From positions 1 to 64,000 of IMG/VR virus record IMGVR_UViG_3300042301_001596: DNA of 64,000 nucleotides. One strand, written 5' to 3'. The notes below the pieces were generated by a model. The model was not told the DNA's origin. It made no database searches and saw only the letters and a program-made list of their open reading frames with translations. Made by a program: the position numbers and the translations under genes. Position 1 is the stretch's first letter. Each line of letters opens with the position of its first letter. This DNA is from a virus. Positions 7,464 to 15,284 of this stretch are shown here, in pieces.

Positions 7464-7672
7464 CCGACCTACAAAAGCAATACATAGACAACAACCATAA
7501 AAATGAGCCAATATCCATGATGATACCCAATATCAACCTAACTTATTTGCAGATATTGACATACTATAAATCAATGGGATATGAGCCATTAAAGAAAAGA
7601 GGTAGAAGGCATGAGCATAAAACACCTGCTGGTTACTTTGACGTAGATAACTACAAACCAGAAACAATATGA
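7460..7672 (+). CDS. Small hypothetical protein (70 aa)
   Basis: MTDLQKQYIDNNHKNEP... with the segment LTYLQILTYYKSMGYEPLKKRGRRHEH, a short helix followed by a very basic patch that could bind nucleic acid. ATGA overlaps at both ends. Not recognised. Confidence 0.55.
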   Translation: MTDLQKQYIDNNHKNEPISMMIPNINLTYLQILTYYKSMGYEPLKKRGRRHEHKTPAGYFDVDNYKPETI

Positions 7673-8292
7673 AATTGAACTCAAGCATACCCAGCTTTAA
7701 AGGATTAGTAAAGAAGTCCTACTTTACAAAAGACCCCAAAGATACCAATGAATACTACAATGTTTATGTATTTGGGATTCAATCAGTAGGCGGCAAGATA
7801 GTTACGTTCCATGTATTAACCGATTCAGGTATGTTAAGAAGTAGAGTTCCAATATCAGAAATATATACCAAAGTTCCGACAAACGATATACCATTCTATT
7901 ACAAGCAATTATGGGATTGTTTTAGTGAGAATGTAGCAGTTGTTGAGTACGAGTTTTTAGCCTTCCATAAGGCACAAGTAGTGTTAAGAGATGGCAGTAA
8001 GGTATGGGCTACATATATCTTAACTATTGACTGGTATAACAATCCATATAGCAAAGAACCTTCCGACTACAAGTGCGGTCATTTGCTTGAATCTGATGAT
8101 GGATATTTGTTGTGTATGCCTAACAATAGGATCTTTTGGAAGGACTCTAATTTTGTAACCAAGCCCCTACCAGATGATTTAAAGCAGTTTAAGGTAGACA
8201 CTGAACTTCCTTCCGTAGAAAACCAATCGGATAGGTGGGTTGCAGAAGATACCAATTCATTTTATTACGATATAATAGAAACAAACAAATAA
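7669..8292 (+). CDS. Hypothetical beta-rich early protein (207 aa)
   Basis: Last and one of the largest proteins of the cluster. Aromatic- and beta-rich (YYNVYVFGIQSVGGKIVTFHVL; VLRDGSKVWATYILTIDWYNN), no signal peptide or membrane helix. I recall nothing specific to match. The ORF is well formed, with usual start context and overlap with the gene before it. Confidence 0.65.
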   Translation: MKLNSSIPSFKGLVKKSYFTKDPKDTNEYYNVYVFGIQSVGGKIVTFHVLTDSGMLRSRVPISEIYTKVPTNDIPFYYKQLWDCFSENVAVVEYEFLAFHKAQVVLRDGSKVWATYILTIDWYNNPYSKEPSDYKCGHLLESDDGYLLCMPNNRIFWKDSNFVTKPLPDDLKQFKVDTELPSVENQSDRWVAEDTNSFYYDIIETNK

Positions 8293-8294
8293 AG

Positions 8295-8340
8295 GTAGTA
8301 ATACTACTATAATGTGCGATAAAATGCACATAAATTTGGA
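8295..8340 (+). promoter_or_regulatory. Promoter with two palindromic operator candidates
   Basis: A perfect -7 box TAAATTTG lies at 8331-8338. Just upstream are a palindrome GTAGTA-A-TACTAC (8295-8307) and an inverted repeat ATGTGC-N8-GCACAT (8312-8331) whose last base is the first base of the -7 box. A protein bound to the second repeat would cover the spacer and block transcription. No clear -33 TTTG is present. The downstream gene is the small two-helix membrane protein at 8400. Confidence 0.55.
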
Positions 8341-8399
8341 ATTTTATCCTATATAAAACAAGTTATTGTAACAAATCAAATAACCTAAAAACAAAAAAC

Positions 8400-8561
8400 A
8401 TGAAAAAATTAACTGGTATTTTTCAAATTTTATTTTTCTTTTTAGTTGGCATACCAGCTTTCATTTTACTTTACGGAACAATTATAATTTCCTTTGCAAT
8501 AAAGGAGTTAATCACTATCATCATCTTCTGGAGGCGCAAGGTCAATTTGGATAACAGATAG
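8400..8561 (+). CDS. Small two-helix membrane protein (53 aa)
   Basis: MKKLTGIFQILFFFLVG... has two hydrophobic stretches (about 6-31 and 34-42) and a basic C-terminus (FWRRKVNLDNR). The ATG follows an A-rich leader 60 bases after a TAnnTTTG box, which supports expression. Its 3' end overlaps the convergent gene on the other strand (8508-8669) by 54 bases. A regulated membrane peptide with superinfection-exclusion or lysis-timing role is possible but unproven. Confidence 0.5.
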   Translation: MKKLTGIFQILFFFLVGIPAFILLYGTIIISFAIKELITIIIFWRRKVNLDNR

Positions 8562-8669
8562 TATCTTCAGGTCTTTATATTTTTGTAGCACATCAGACAT
8601 TGAAACGGCATAAACCAATTTAGTCATTTTGGTCCCTTCCTTTTCAAAGAATATGCGGTACGTTTTCAT
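8508..8669 (-). CDS. Small hypothetical protein (53 aa)
   Basis: Starts MKTYRIFFEKEGTKM and ends with an acidic tail (PPEDDDSD). The start at 8669 forms a TGATG stop-start overlap with the upstream zinc-ribbon gene; longer in-frame starts at 8681 and 8696 would run inside that gene. Last gene of the leftward glycosyltransferase operon. Not recognised. Confidence 0.5.
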   Translation of the reverse strand: MKTYRIFFEKEGTKMTKLVYAVSMSDVLQKYKDLKILSVIQIDLAPPEDDDSD

Positions 8670-8893
8670 CAGTTTTGCCATTTGCCTTTTGGACAACCCT
8701 CTGCCCCTTTTGGTGAGAAAACTTTTTTACTTGTTGTGCAGCCACATACTTCACAATAGTCCCGTAATGTACCCTGAACCCAGTGTTCACAATCAAAACA
8801 AGTTAAGAGCCTTTCTTGAGCAAGCTGACTTTCTTCCTCTGTTGGATTCATAGAAGCTGCATAGGACAGGAATATTTCTTTTAACTTGTTCAT
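8669..8893 (-). CDS. Small zinc-ribbon phage protein (74 aa)
   Basis: Two Cys pairs, CFDC (about 32-35) and CEVCGC (47-52), then a C-terminal CPKGKW. The order 'R-L-x-x-C-x-x-C-x-x-W ... Y-C-x-x-C-G-C ... K ... C-P-x-G-K-W' is a recurrent small phage zinc-binding protein of unknown job. It overlaps the glycosyltransferase upstream by four bases (ATGA), so it is co-translated with the glycan genes. Confidence 0.7.
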   Translation of the reverse strand: MNKLKEIFLSYAASMNPTEEESQLAQERLLTCFDCEHWVQGTLRDYCEVCGCTTSKKVFSPKGAEGCPKGKWQN

Positions 8894-9750
8894 ACGAATA
8901 AATTGGTATAATCGGAGTGTTCACCCCAGTAATTATGAGTTAAAGATAAATTATCTTTGCGATATATTGAATTATGGCTGGTAAAATGTATGCCATGGTT
9001 GATATGGATAGCTTGATTTTCGCAGTTCCATCGGCTTCTATTCATTGTTTGAGTTTCAATCATACCGCTATTAGTACGCAAAGCATTGGGTAAAATGGCT
9101 AAGCAATGCTCAATGGCATCGTCAAATCTCATGGTCATTTGGTGAAACGGCTCATCATTTTGGCCTCTCTCTTGCCACCCATCAATGCAAAGACCTCCGT
9201 AATTCATATTGGTAAGTACGCTGCCTCTATCAAAATCAGGGAAATCAAAGTAACCCTTTGGGTACATTACATCATGCTCTAGGAAAGAAACGTAATCATA
9301 TTCGCCAGTTTCTTTTGCAGAATAAAGGCATTGCATAATTTGGAGCAACTGATTAAGATGCGACTGGGACTGATACCAGCTTCTAACTTGGTAGAATGGG
9401 TTTTCCGGCATAGGCTCCCACATACAAGTTACAATGTCTGCTACTCCATTACTGGCTTGCTTAATTGTATCTAATGACTTGTATATTGATGGCCATATAT
9501 TTTTGTTGTTGTTGTTGGAATAGAATATACCCAATTTTTTACTTTTGGACTTAGGGTATACAAACACACTACCTTCTCTAATGCTGAAGATATTGCCGTC
9601 TATATCCAATTCCAGATATTTAACATGACCAACTGCTGGATCCCCTATAATATCATTATTAGCTCTTACCACGAGCTTATCCGATACTATTTTATCCTTA
9701 ATCAATTGGGTACAATCTTGACCTCCGTATGTTGCTTTATTTATAATCAT
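8890..9750 (-). CDS. Glycosyltransferase with N-terminal DUF3395-like module (286 aa)
   Basis: Two parts are visible. Residues about 1-66 form a beta-rich module with the spaced pattern ATYGGQDCT ... ANNDIIGDP ... GHVKYLELDI ... EG, resembling the DUF3395-like modules found beside sugar-active domains. Residues about 70-286 look like a GT-A glycosyltransferase: LGIFYSNNNN strand at the start and an acidic FLEHDVMYP motif (E158, D160) in the position of the metal-binding DxD. Start at 9750; four-base overlaps with both neighbours. Substrate unknown: host surface glycan, or the virion. The family assignment of the N-terminal module is tentative. Confidence 0.65.
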   Translation of the reverse strand: MIINKATYGGQDCTQLIKDKIVSDKLVVRANNDIIGDPAVGHVKYLELDIDGNIFSIREGSVFVYPKSKSKKLGIFYSNNNNKNIWPSIYKSLDTIKQASNGVADIVTCMWEPMPENPFYQVRSWYQSQSHLNQLLQIMQCLYSAKETGEYDYVSFLEHDVMYPKGYFDFPDFDRGSVLTNMNYGGLCIDGWQERGQNDEPFHQMTMRFDDAIEHCLAILPNALRTNSGMIETQTMNRSRWNCENQAIHINHGIHFTSHNSIYRKDNLSLTHNYWGEHSDYTNLFV

Positions 9751-10424
9751 ATATCTATATTATATTTCCTCTTGTATACTAAAGACCAAAAATTAGTACA
9801 ACCTGTATGATAATACTTTTCTTCATCATCTAATTCTAATGAATTTTCACCTAAATACCAAGGAAGATGTTTAGCAGTATAAGGTTGAGGAAGCCTACTC
9901 CCATAATAAAATTTATCTCCACAATCCCACCCTTCTGTTTGCCTTTTCCTATCATACATTGCAAATGTAGTATCAACACCAGCTATATAATTACCTAAAT
10001 AATCTTTATCATTCCAGTATTTTGATTCACATCCAATTACGGCTTTAGCATATTCGGTATCTGGCAAATCATATATATCTAAAGATAAACCACATTTGGT
10101 GATATTTTTATTATCCAATCCATTTATTAATTTATCAACGTAATCCGATGGGACTGAAGAAATATCTAAATCATGATCCGTTACAATATAATACTCATCA
10201 TTGTATTCATTAAACAATTTAGAATCCCAAAAAATCCTTTCCCCGTATCTATCTTTGAAAGTATGCACCTTAAAAGGACAATTTTTATACCATTCTAACA
10301 ATGGCGGATAAGTAGATGAATTGTCCAAAAGAATCGGTTCGCATCCAGTATCAGCTAAATTTTCAGCTAATTTTTTAGGTATTGTCAACCTATTATACAT
10401 TATTATGAAAGCTTTTATTTTCAT
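9747..10424 (-). CDS. GT-A-type glycosyltransferase (225 aa)
   Basis: Opens KIKAFIIMYNRLTIPKKLAENL, a family-2-like first strand and helix, then ILLDNSS; the acidic motif YYIVTDHDLDISS (D83, D85, D87) stands where GT-A enzymes bind the metal and nucleotide-sugar. No membrane segment, so cytoplasmic. Middle gene of three glycosyltransferases joined by ATGA overlaps, so they are expected in fixed ratio and may act in sequence on one glycan. Confidence 0.72.
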   Translation of the reverse strand: MKIKAFIIMYNRLTIPKKLAENLADTGCEPILLDNSSTYPPLLEWYKNCPFKVHTFKDRYGERIFWDSKLFNEYNDEYYIVTDHDLDISSVPSDYVDKLINGLDNKNITKCGLSLDIYDLPDTEYAKAVIGCESKYWNDKDYLGNYIAGVDTTFAMYDRKRQTEGWDCGDKFYYGSRLPQPYTAKHLPWYLGENSLELDDEEKYYHTGCTNFWSLVYKRKYNIDI

Positions 10425-11350
10425 ATTAAAACCGATTTTTTAGCTGTTTCTTGTATTATATCCCAATATTTTTTACTGGCAGTACCTTCTTTTATATCTA
10501 ATGTTGCACTATAAGGCAACTGGTTCATGTACTCTGCTTTATAGAATAAGCCACCGGCAGATGTAACAACACCGGCATTGTGAAATATATTTAATCTATC
10601 CCAATCCGCTTCGGTACTTGTACCCCATGAAAATTCTAGTTCTGGGTGACAAATGGTTTCTGCTCCACGTTTCCAGCCGTTCCACAAAACCGCCCACATG
10701 TCTGCGCACCATATCTGTAACTCATGATGAGTTGGATCTAATTGCTTCTTTTGATTATTGAGGTGCGTTACTTCATAAAATAATCTTTCGCAATCTCTTT
10801 CAACGTCCGCCCAAAACTGCGCATCAATACCTTTCATCAGGTACTGCGCTCCGATTGAGTTTAGTTCATTATCTTTTATGAGTGATTCAGGTATGTCCAC
10901 TATCTCACACATTTTATCTATTACGTCTTGGCCTTTGCCTAATATGTAGCTATGTCCTATGTACCAGCGACAATCGGATCCGTACCACTTATCATCTTGT
11001 AGGAACTGCTCCCAATCTATTTTCTTTGTAAACGCAATGTCGCAATCGTGATAAAGAATAGCTTCACCATTCAAGTAATCATTTGCTTCAAAATGCTGCT
11101 TTAATATGTTTGGACGTATTGAGGATATGTAATGTCTGCTTTGTCTGGTATCTTCATAGAAAAAGAAACGAGCTGGATAATTAGCCGCTAGTTTGCTCCA
11201 TTCTTCTGGTACTACATTGTTAATCTTCCAGCAAACAATATCAATCATGTTGGGGTTGATACCCATTTCAATAAAGTTATTTATCATAACTTCTACTTGC
11301 CATGCATAATAAAGTGAGGTTGGTTGAGCGCAAATGAACCTTAATTTCAT
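10421..11350 (-). CDS. Glycosyltransferase (309 aa)
   Basis: The start at 11350 (MKLRFICAQPTSLYYAWQ) is chosen over 11365 because the probable transcription start, judged from the -7 box at 11363-11370, lies between the two. The motif AILYHDCDIAF (D102, D104) is a DxD. The N-terminus, with TSLYYAWQVEVMINN, resembles a family of phage and bacterial glycosyltransferases acting on surface glycans. First gene of the leftward glycan operon. Acceptor unknown. Confidence 0.72.
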   Translation of the reverse strand: MKLRFICAQPTSLYYAWQVEVMINNFIEMGINPNMIDIVCWKINNVVPEEWSKLAANYPARFFFYEDTRQSRHYISSIRPNILKQHFEANDYLNGEAILYHDCDIAFTKKIDWEQFLQDDKWYGSDCRWYIGHSYILGKGQDVIDKMCEIVDIPESLIKDNELNSIGAQYLMKGIDAQFWADVERDCERLFYEVTHLNNQKKQLDPTHHELQIWCADMWAVLWNGWKRGAETICHPELEFSWGTSTEADWDRLNIFHNAGVVTSAGGLFYKAEYMNQLPYSATLDIKEGTASKKYWDIIQETAKKSVLI

Positions 11351-11361
11351 GTATTTTTTTT

Positions 11362-11393
11362 CCAAAGTTAACCGACTTAATTAAATTAAAAAA
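11362..11393 (-). promoter_or_regulatory. Promoter of the glycosyltransferase operon
   Basis: Read on the - strand: TTTT (11393-11390), 19 bases that include AATTTAATTAA, then TAACTTTG (11370-11363), a perfect TAnnTTTG -7 box. The ATG at 11350 lies 13 bases beyond. It sits in the gap between the zincin gene and the glycosyltransferases and so separates two units. Confidence 0.7.
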
Positions 11394-12014
11394 TTATTTT
11401 TTGGAATAAAACTGAATCATGTGCTTGGCTATCTTTTCTGGCACTCTTTTGTAGCTTTTTTGGAAAGTAGTTGGAGCCATATTTATTAGAACTTGATCTC
11501 TGTAAATATCAGTAGGGAACTTCTTTAACTTATCCATTAGACCATAGCTATAAAGGTATATATTAGCCTTTTGGGTATACAATGATAGGTTAATTGGCAA
11601 CCCCCATTTCTTTATCTTTTCCACCGCTCTCATCTCACAATCCTTTTCTAATTCTATCATGTCATCAAGCATCTTGGACACCTGACTCTTATTCATAATC
11701 TTATCTCCTGAGAGCCATGCCCACATATTACCGCATGATGTACCCCATTTATCCCACCTTTCATCTGATTTCCATTGATCCATGTGAGAGGACTCGTGTA
11801 CTAATATTTCGGACCACATGGCAAATGGCTTACCACAAGCAACCACCAGAACTTTATCATCTCCGTCAAAGTAACCACCGCACTCTGTTTCAAAGTCACC
11901 AGTTACTACAACCTTTTTGCTTGGCGATAAGACAAGCTCTATCTTATACTCCCTACATTGCCTTTTGACAGAATTGATAAACGGCTTAAACTTATCATCT
12001 ATAGGGAATTTCAT
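11394..12014 (-). CDS. Zincin-like metallopeptidase (206 aa)
   Basis: HESSH at residues 73-77 (LVHESSHMDQW) is the HExxH zinc motif; the acidic helix ELEKDCEMRA about 55 residues later could provide a third ligand. The arrangement, a small protein with HExxH after a central sheet and no signal peptide, is like phage-encoded SprT/WSS-type or anti-host metallopeptidases. It overlaps the DUF3310 gene by four bases. Substrate not predictable; a structural, non-enzymatic role cannot be ruled out. Confidence 0.68.
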   Translation of the reverse strand: MKFPIDDKFKPFINSVKRQCREYKIELVLSPSKKVVVTGDFETECGGYFDGDDKVLVVACGKPFAMWSEILVHESSHMDQWKSDERWDKWGTSCGNMWAWLSGDKIMNKSQVSKMLDDMIELEKDCEMRAVEKIKKWGLPINLSLYTQKANIYLYSYGLMDKLKKFPTDIYRDQVLINMAPTTFQKSYKRVPEKIAKHMIQFYSKK

Positions 12015-12238
12015 TTATTTGGATTGTTGATTATTCTTTCTATGTACCAGATTGCTTTTTTTAGATCCTCCTTCCCTCCTTTACGCTTCCACCTCCACAA
12101 ATACTTTATGGCATTGCCAATGGCAAATGCTTCATCTCCGTCCAACCCTTTTATTGCTTCGTCAATTGCGTCTATACACTCAATTTTTCCAACGTTATAA
12201 TGTGCTGGGTGGTCTACTTTAGATAATCCTTCCTTCAT
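12011..12238 (-). CDS. DUF3310 protein (75 aa)
   Basis: Contains DHPAHYN, then IECIDAI and AIGNAIKYLWRWKRKGGKEDLKKAIWY, which is the complete DUF3310 signature (HPxHYN ... ID ... GNxIKYxxR...K ... DLxKAxxY). The family is common in phages near nucleotide-metabolism genes and has been labelled 'nucleotide kinase-like', without a proven reaction. Here it is overlapped by the metallophosphoesterase gene (20 bases) and the zincin (4 bases). Confidence 0.88.
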   Translation of the reverse strand: MKEGLSKVDHPAHYNVGKIECIDAIDEAIKGLDGDEAFAIGNAIKYLWRWKRKGGKEDLKKAIWYIERIINNPNK

Positions 12239-13217
12239 GAATAGCTATATTGTTAACTTTAAAGTTACCATTCTTTTCTACTAAAATATGGGCAAATCCT
12301 AAATTGTGCTTTGTGCCATGTGGATCATAATCAGGAGCTAGTGTACAAAGACAACCAACTGACCATGTACCAATTGTTTCTCCTTTCAGGGTTTTCTCAA
12401 CGTGATGGCTAGTGGTATGCACATGGCCTATAATTGCATTTGATTTAACGCGTAAGAACAATCCTCTTGCTGCGTTTACTGGGGCAAATACTCCACGAAT
12501 CATAGTATGACCATGATGCATCTGCAACTTACCGGCCATTAAAACTACATGCTCCGCAAAGAATTTAACACCCAACTCATCAAGTTTCATTCTTTGTGGC
12601 AAGTGGTAATACTCATCACTAAATAAGATTGGAGCCTTCTTTATTAAATAGCGTTTAATCCACGCGTCATGATTGCCCTCAATCCAATAGAATTTAGCTT
12701 TTGGAAATTGATATTTTAGATATTCTATAAATTGTTTTGCATACTGGAACCATGTTCTTACATCATCAAGTCCGGGCGGTGGCGCATCATGGCTTGTAAA
12801 TGGAGTGTTATCCAATATATCACCTCCCAGAACAATGCAGTTTACATCATTCTTCTTACCATATTCAACGGCTAATTCAATAGCTTCATTGTCTTGGTTA
12901 GGTATGTGAACATCAGAAAGCCAAAGAATGTTATTACACTCTTTTGGTAGAATTTGAAATTCTCTTTCCTTACAATTTGAAGGAGGTAGTTGTGGTTTGT
13001 GGTCCATCATATTTCTTGTGAGTTTTCTATTTTTCCCACCGATTGCGCCAGTAATAGTTCTAATCATTGTTCTAGCAACTTCTGGACTATCAAACAGATG
13101 AGGATATCTTTCAAATGCTATCTTACCCAAATTAGCTTTAGAACTATTAGGGAAAGCTAATAAAAGCTCCCTGATTATTTTATTCTTAACTGTTGGGCCT
13201 GTATGTTGATTTGGCAT
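12219..13217 (-). CDS. Calcineurin-like metallophosphoesterase (332 aa)
   Basis: All five motifs of the fold are visible: SDVHIP (D102, H104), GGDILDN (D133), GNHDAW (N182, H183), MHHGHTM (about 234-240) and GHVHTTSH (H265, H267), which bind two metal ions. Residues 1-75 form an N-terminal basic helical extension (NKIIRELLLAF...IRTITGAIGGKN) that may be an HTH or DNA-binding arm. Such phage enzymes act on DNA ends, cyclic nucleotides or phosphoproteins; the extension makes a nucleic-acid substrate attractive, but this is inference. Its start shares one base with the endolysin stop (TAATG). Confidence 0.85.
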   Translation of the reverse strand: MPNQHTGPTVKNKIIRELLLAFPNSSKANLGKIAFERYPHLFDSPEVARTMIRTITGAIGGKNRKLTRNMMDHKPQLPPSNCKEREFQILPKECNNILWLSDVHIPNQDNEAIELAVEYGKKNDVNCIVLGGDILDNTPFTSHDAPPPGLDDVRTWFQYAKQFIEYLKYQFPKAKFYWIEGNHDAWIKRYLIKKAPILFSDEYYHLPQRMKLDELGVKFFAEHVVLMAGKLQMHHGHTMIRGVFAPVNAARGLFLRVKSNAIIGHVHTTSHHVEKTLKGETIGTWSVGCLCTLAPDYDPHGTKHNLGFAHILVEKNGNFKVNNIAIHEGRII

Positions 13218-13816
13218 TATGCTAAGGTACTATGGAATACACTAAACTTATCCTTTCTATCATCAAGACCATGGGTTCCTCCGTTTACACGCTTTGTTAC
13301 TGCAACTACTACATCATGGCTATGCCCTTTGTCGCACACGTCCCATAATTTATTCTTATGGAAGAAGAAGGCAGCAGAAGTAAGTGGATATTTGGTAGCC
13401 ACTAGATCAGGATTAGCCATAATATCATCATCTACAAATTTATCAAACGCTGCGTAATTATCCTTACCAGTAAGCTGGATATAACCACGACCTCTGAATT
13501 TAAAACCATCTCCACTAGCTTCATCACCATTACCCATGCGGCCACCATAAACTTTGTTAGCAATTTTTTCAGGTTGTCTTGCATATTTTTCTGCTGCTTC
13601 TAAAGTTGGGAAATACTTAGGAAAAATCTTACGAAGCCCATCAGCAGAGTAGTTCAAGTTTTCTTTTACAAACTTAAAGTTACCGCTTTCATGAGCGCAT
13701 TGAGAAAGGAAATGAGATAATCTTAATGGACCATCTATGTTAAATTTCTCAATGATTAAAGGTATTTCTTCCATTACGTTTGCCGGAAGTTTCTTGGATA
13801 ACGCTTCTAATTTCAT
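13217..13816 (-). CDS. GH19 chitinase-like endolysin
   Basis: 199 residues with the GH19 pattern: LSHFLSQCAHESGNF (catalytic Glu43), then LNYSADGLRKIFPKYF, then FRGRGYIQLTGKDNY (about 107-121), and TSAAFFFHKNKLWD. Phage GH19 enzymes cut the GlcNAc-MurNAc backbone of peptidoglycan at lysis. No signal peptide, so it needs a holin; the holin candidate lies five genes upstream in the same operon. Length suits a single catalytic domain with no wall-binding module, as usual for Gram-negative hosts. Confidence 0.9.
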   Translation of the reverse strand: MKLEALSKKLPANVMEEIPLIIEKFNIDGPLRLSHFLSQCAHESGNFKFVKENLNYSADGLRKIFPKYFPTLEAAEKYARQPEKIANKVYGGRMGNGDEASGDGFKFRGRGYIQLTGKDNYAAFDKFVDDDIMANPDLVATKYPLTSAAFFFHKNKLWDVCDKGHSHDVVVAVTKRVNGGTHGLDDRKDKFSVFHSTLA

Positions 13817-13817
13817 T

Positions 13818-14258
13818 TTAATTTATTTGTGAGTATAGAAATAATGTTAGCATAGCAAACAAAACAGAATTAAGCCTATGTAGTTTTATTTCAAAATCTA
13901 CTGCCTTTTCGTACTTCTCGTAAATCGCGATGTTTTTATAATATCTATTACGATAGTCGTTTAACGTATCGTTTGCTATTTTATTGCGTGTGCTTAAACT
14001 ATCTCTTACCACAAATAAATCAATGCGTAAGCTATCCCTTGTCTTGATGTTAGCCCTAATTAAACTATCAATACGAGCTTCTCTTAATGTAACTAAATTG
14101 CTCACGCTATCAAACGCAGCGTTTATCTTTTCGCCTTCTGCTCTACTAATAACAATCTTTTCCTCGCCGCCTATCTTCTTAACGTATTGGGCGAAGCTGA
14201 AACTTGGTGCTATTAGTATCAACAGAATTAGCAGAGTCCAATTTAGCCTTAACTTCAT
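13818..14258 (-). CDS. Secreted coiled-coil protein of the lysis cassette (spanin-like)
   Basis: 146 residues: an N-terminal signal peptide (LLILLILIAPSFSFA, cleavage expected near 23-24), a long heptad-rich coiled coil (about 45-115), and a hydrophobic C-terminal segment (SVLFAMLTLFLYSQ). Topology suggests a periplasmic rod anchored at its C-terminus. Its 5' end overlaps the lipoprotein gene in another frame by 80 bases, a layout typical of spanin pairs, though i-spanins are usually anchored at the N-terminus. Involvement in outer-membrane disruption is likely; which subunit it is remains unclear. Confidence 0.55.
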   Translation of the reverse strand: MKLRLNWTLLILLILIAPSFSFAQYVKKIGGEEKIVISRAEGEKINAAFDSVSNLVTLREARIDSLIRANIKTRDSLRIDLFVVRDSLSTRNKIANDTLNDYRNRYYKNIAIYEKYEKAVDFEIKLHRLNSVLFAMLTLFLYSQIN

Positions 14259-14469
14259 TTAGTTCTGTTTTTAATTCTTTAACTTCTTCTTTTAACGTAA
14301 CAATAGTATTTACGGTTTTTGTAATTACCTTCTTGTTATCCTCAGATGCCACCCCTTGCGCCGTTTCACTTTGCAATTGGCTTTGTTTTACTTTGTCTTG
14401 CAACTCTTTGATTTGGTTATCGGCTTTGGTGCCACAACCTAACAAAGCTATGAATATAAAATAACGCAT
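14179..14469 (-). CDS. Probable o-spanin lipoprotein (96 aa)
   Basis: MRYFIFIALLGCGTK: a short hydrophobic signal with lipobox LLGC (Cys12), then a heptad-rich coiled coil (about 18-80). Outer-membrane lipoproteins of this kind (Rz1-like) join an inner-membrane partner across the periplasm and fuse the membranes at lysis. It overlaps the next gene by 80 bases out of frame and its start shares one base with the upstream membrane coiled-coil gene. Partner could be 14469-14762 or 13818-14258. Confidence 0.65.
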   Translation of the reverse strand: MRYFIFIALLGCGTKADNQIKELQDKVKQSQLQSETAQGVASEDNKKVITKTVNTIVTLKEEVKELKTELNEVKAKLDSANSVDTNSTKFQLRPIR

Positions 14470-14762
14470 TACTTGAAGCTTTTAAGTGCTTTTAGGTCTA
14501 CTGCCATTTCTAAACGAGCGGTACTCGCTGCATTACTGCTATCACTTTTGCGCACCATTTCGTACAAAGCACCTATCTTTTCGTCTTGCTTTTCGTTACG
14601 CTTTGCGTTGTCTATATACAAGTAACTGATACCGCAGATGCATAAAAATAACATTCCAACAACTGGATTCTTGCTAAACTCTTTGAATGAAATAGGTAAC
14701 GGGTTAGCTCCTATCTTTAAGCCTTCTGACTCTTCTGCTTTTTTTCTTACTGCTTTTGCCAT
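14469..14762 (-). CDS. Inner-membrane coiled-coil protein, i-spanin candidate (97 aa)
   Basis: Basic cytoplasmic N-terminus (1-32), one membrane helix (PVVGMLFLCICGISYLYI, about 33-50), then a charged periplasmic helix (NAKRNEKQDEKIGALYEMV). This N-in/C-out topology is that of Rz-type i-spanins, and the o-spanin candidate follows directly. Shares single bases with both neighbours (TAATG). Confidence 0.55.
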   Translation of the reverse strand: MAKAVRKKAEESEGLKIGANPLPISFKEFSKNPVVGMLFLCICGISYLYIDNAKRNEKQDEKIGALYEMVRKSDSSNAASTARLEMAVDLKALKSFK

Positions 14763-15022
14763 TATTTACGATCTTCTTTATTTTGTAATAATATTAGAAT
14801 TTGCTCATTGCTCCTCTTGATGTCTTTAATATCATCTCTAATTTCTTTCTTATCAGCTTCTAACTGGCCGATACGAACCTCATGGTTTTCATACTTCTTA
14901 CCATCATCTTCAAATTTACCAGTTAACGCATAGTAACCACCTAATATTGTGAGGATTACTATAATTAAAGATGTTTTTGATTGCCAAGTACGTTCAACTT
15001 GCTTTTCAATTGTTGCTTCCAT
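14762..15022 (-). CDS. Inner-membrane coiled-coil protein of the lysis cassette (86 aa)
   Basis: The start at 15022 (MEATIEKQVERTW) lies one base after the holin stop and is preferred to 15058, which would overlap the holin. One membrane helix (TSLIIVILTILGGYYAL, about 18-34) and a long coiled coil (HEVRIGQLEADKKEIRDDIKDIKR). Similar in design to the next gene, so the two may be an i-spanin pair, a heteromeric lysis complex or one may be an antiholin. Confidence 0.55.
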   Translation of the reverse strand: MEATIEKQVERTWQSKTSLIIVILTILGGYYALTGKFEDDGKKYENHEVRIGQLEADKKEIRDDIKDIKRSNEQILILLQNKEDRK

Positions 15023-15023
15023 T

Positions 15024-15284
15024 TTATTCAGATGTTTTATTGCCCTTAAAGTTTCCAATTAAATCTCCTATCTCCTTTACAGAAGCTAATCCTAAAGAGG
15101 TACATACCAAAGTAACAGTACCCCATACCAATGATTCGGCTGGAACTACATGACTTTCGCTATGTGAATTTGAATAAAGTGTCCAGTATAAGAAACCGGC
15201 ACCAACAATTCCTACTAATCTTTTGCTTGAATTTGGGCTATCTGCTGAGAAAAACCCTGCTACCCAATTGAATAATTTTTTCAT
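15024..15284 (-). CDS. Holin candidate (86 aa)
   Basis: MKKLFNWVAGFFSADSPNSSKRLVGIVGAGFLY...: a basic amphipathic N-terminus, two hydrophobic helices (about 22-37 and 49-67) and a charged C-terminus. The 'short soluble start, SxxRLVGI, two helices' design occurs in small phage holins. It lies in the lysis cassette upstream of the GH19 endolysin that lacks a signal peptide. Holins are only weakly conserved, so the call is by topology and context. Confidence 0.6.
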   Translation of the reverse strand: MKKLFNWVAGFFSADSPNSSKRLVGIVGAGFLYWTLYSNSHSESHVVPAESLVWGTVTLVCTSLGLASVKEIGDLIGNFKGNKTSE

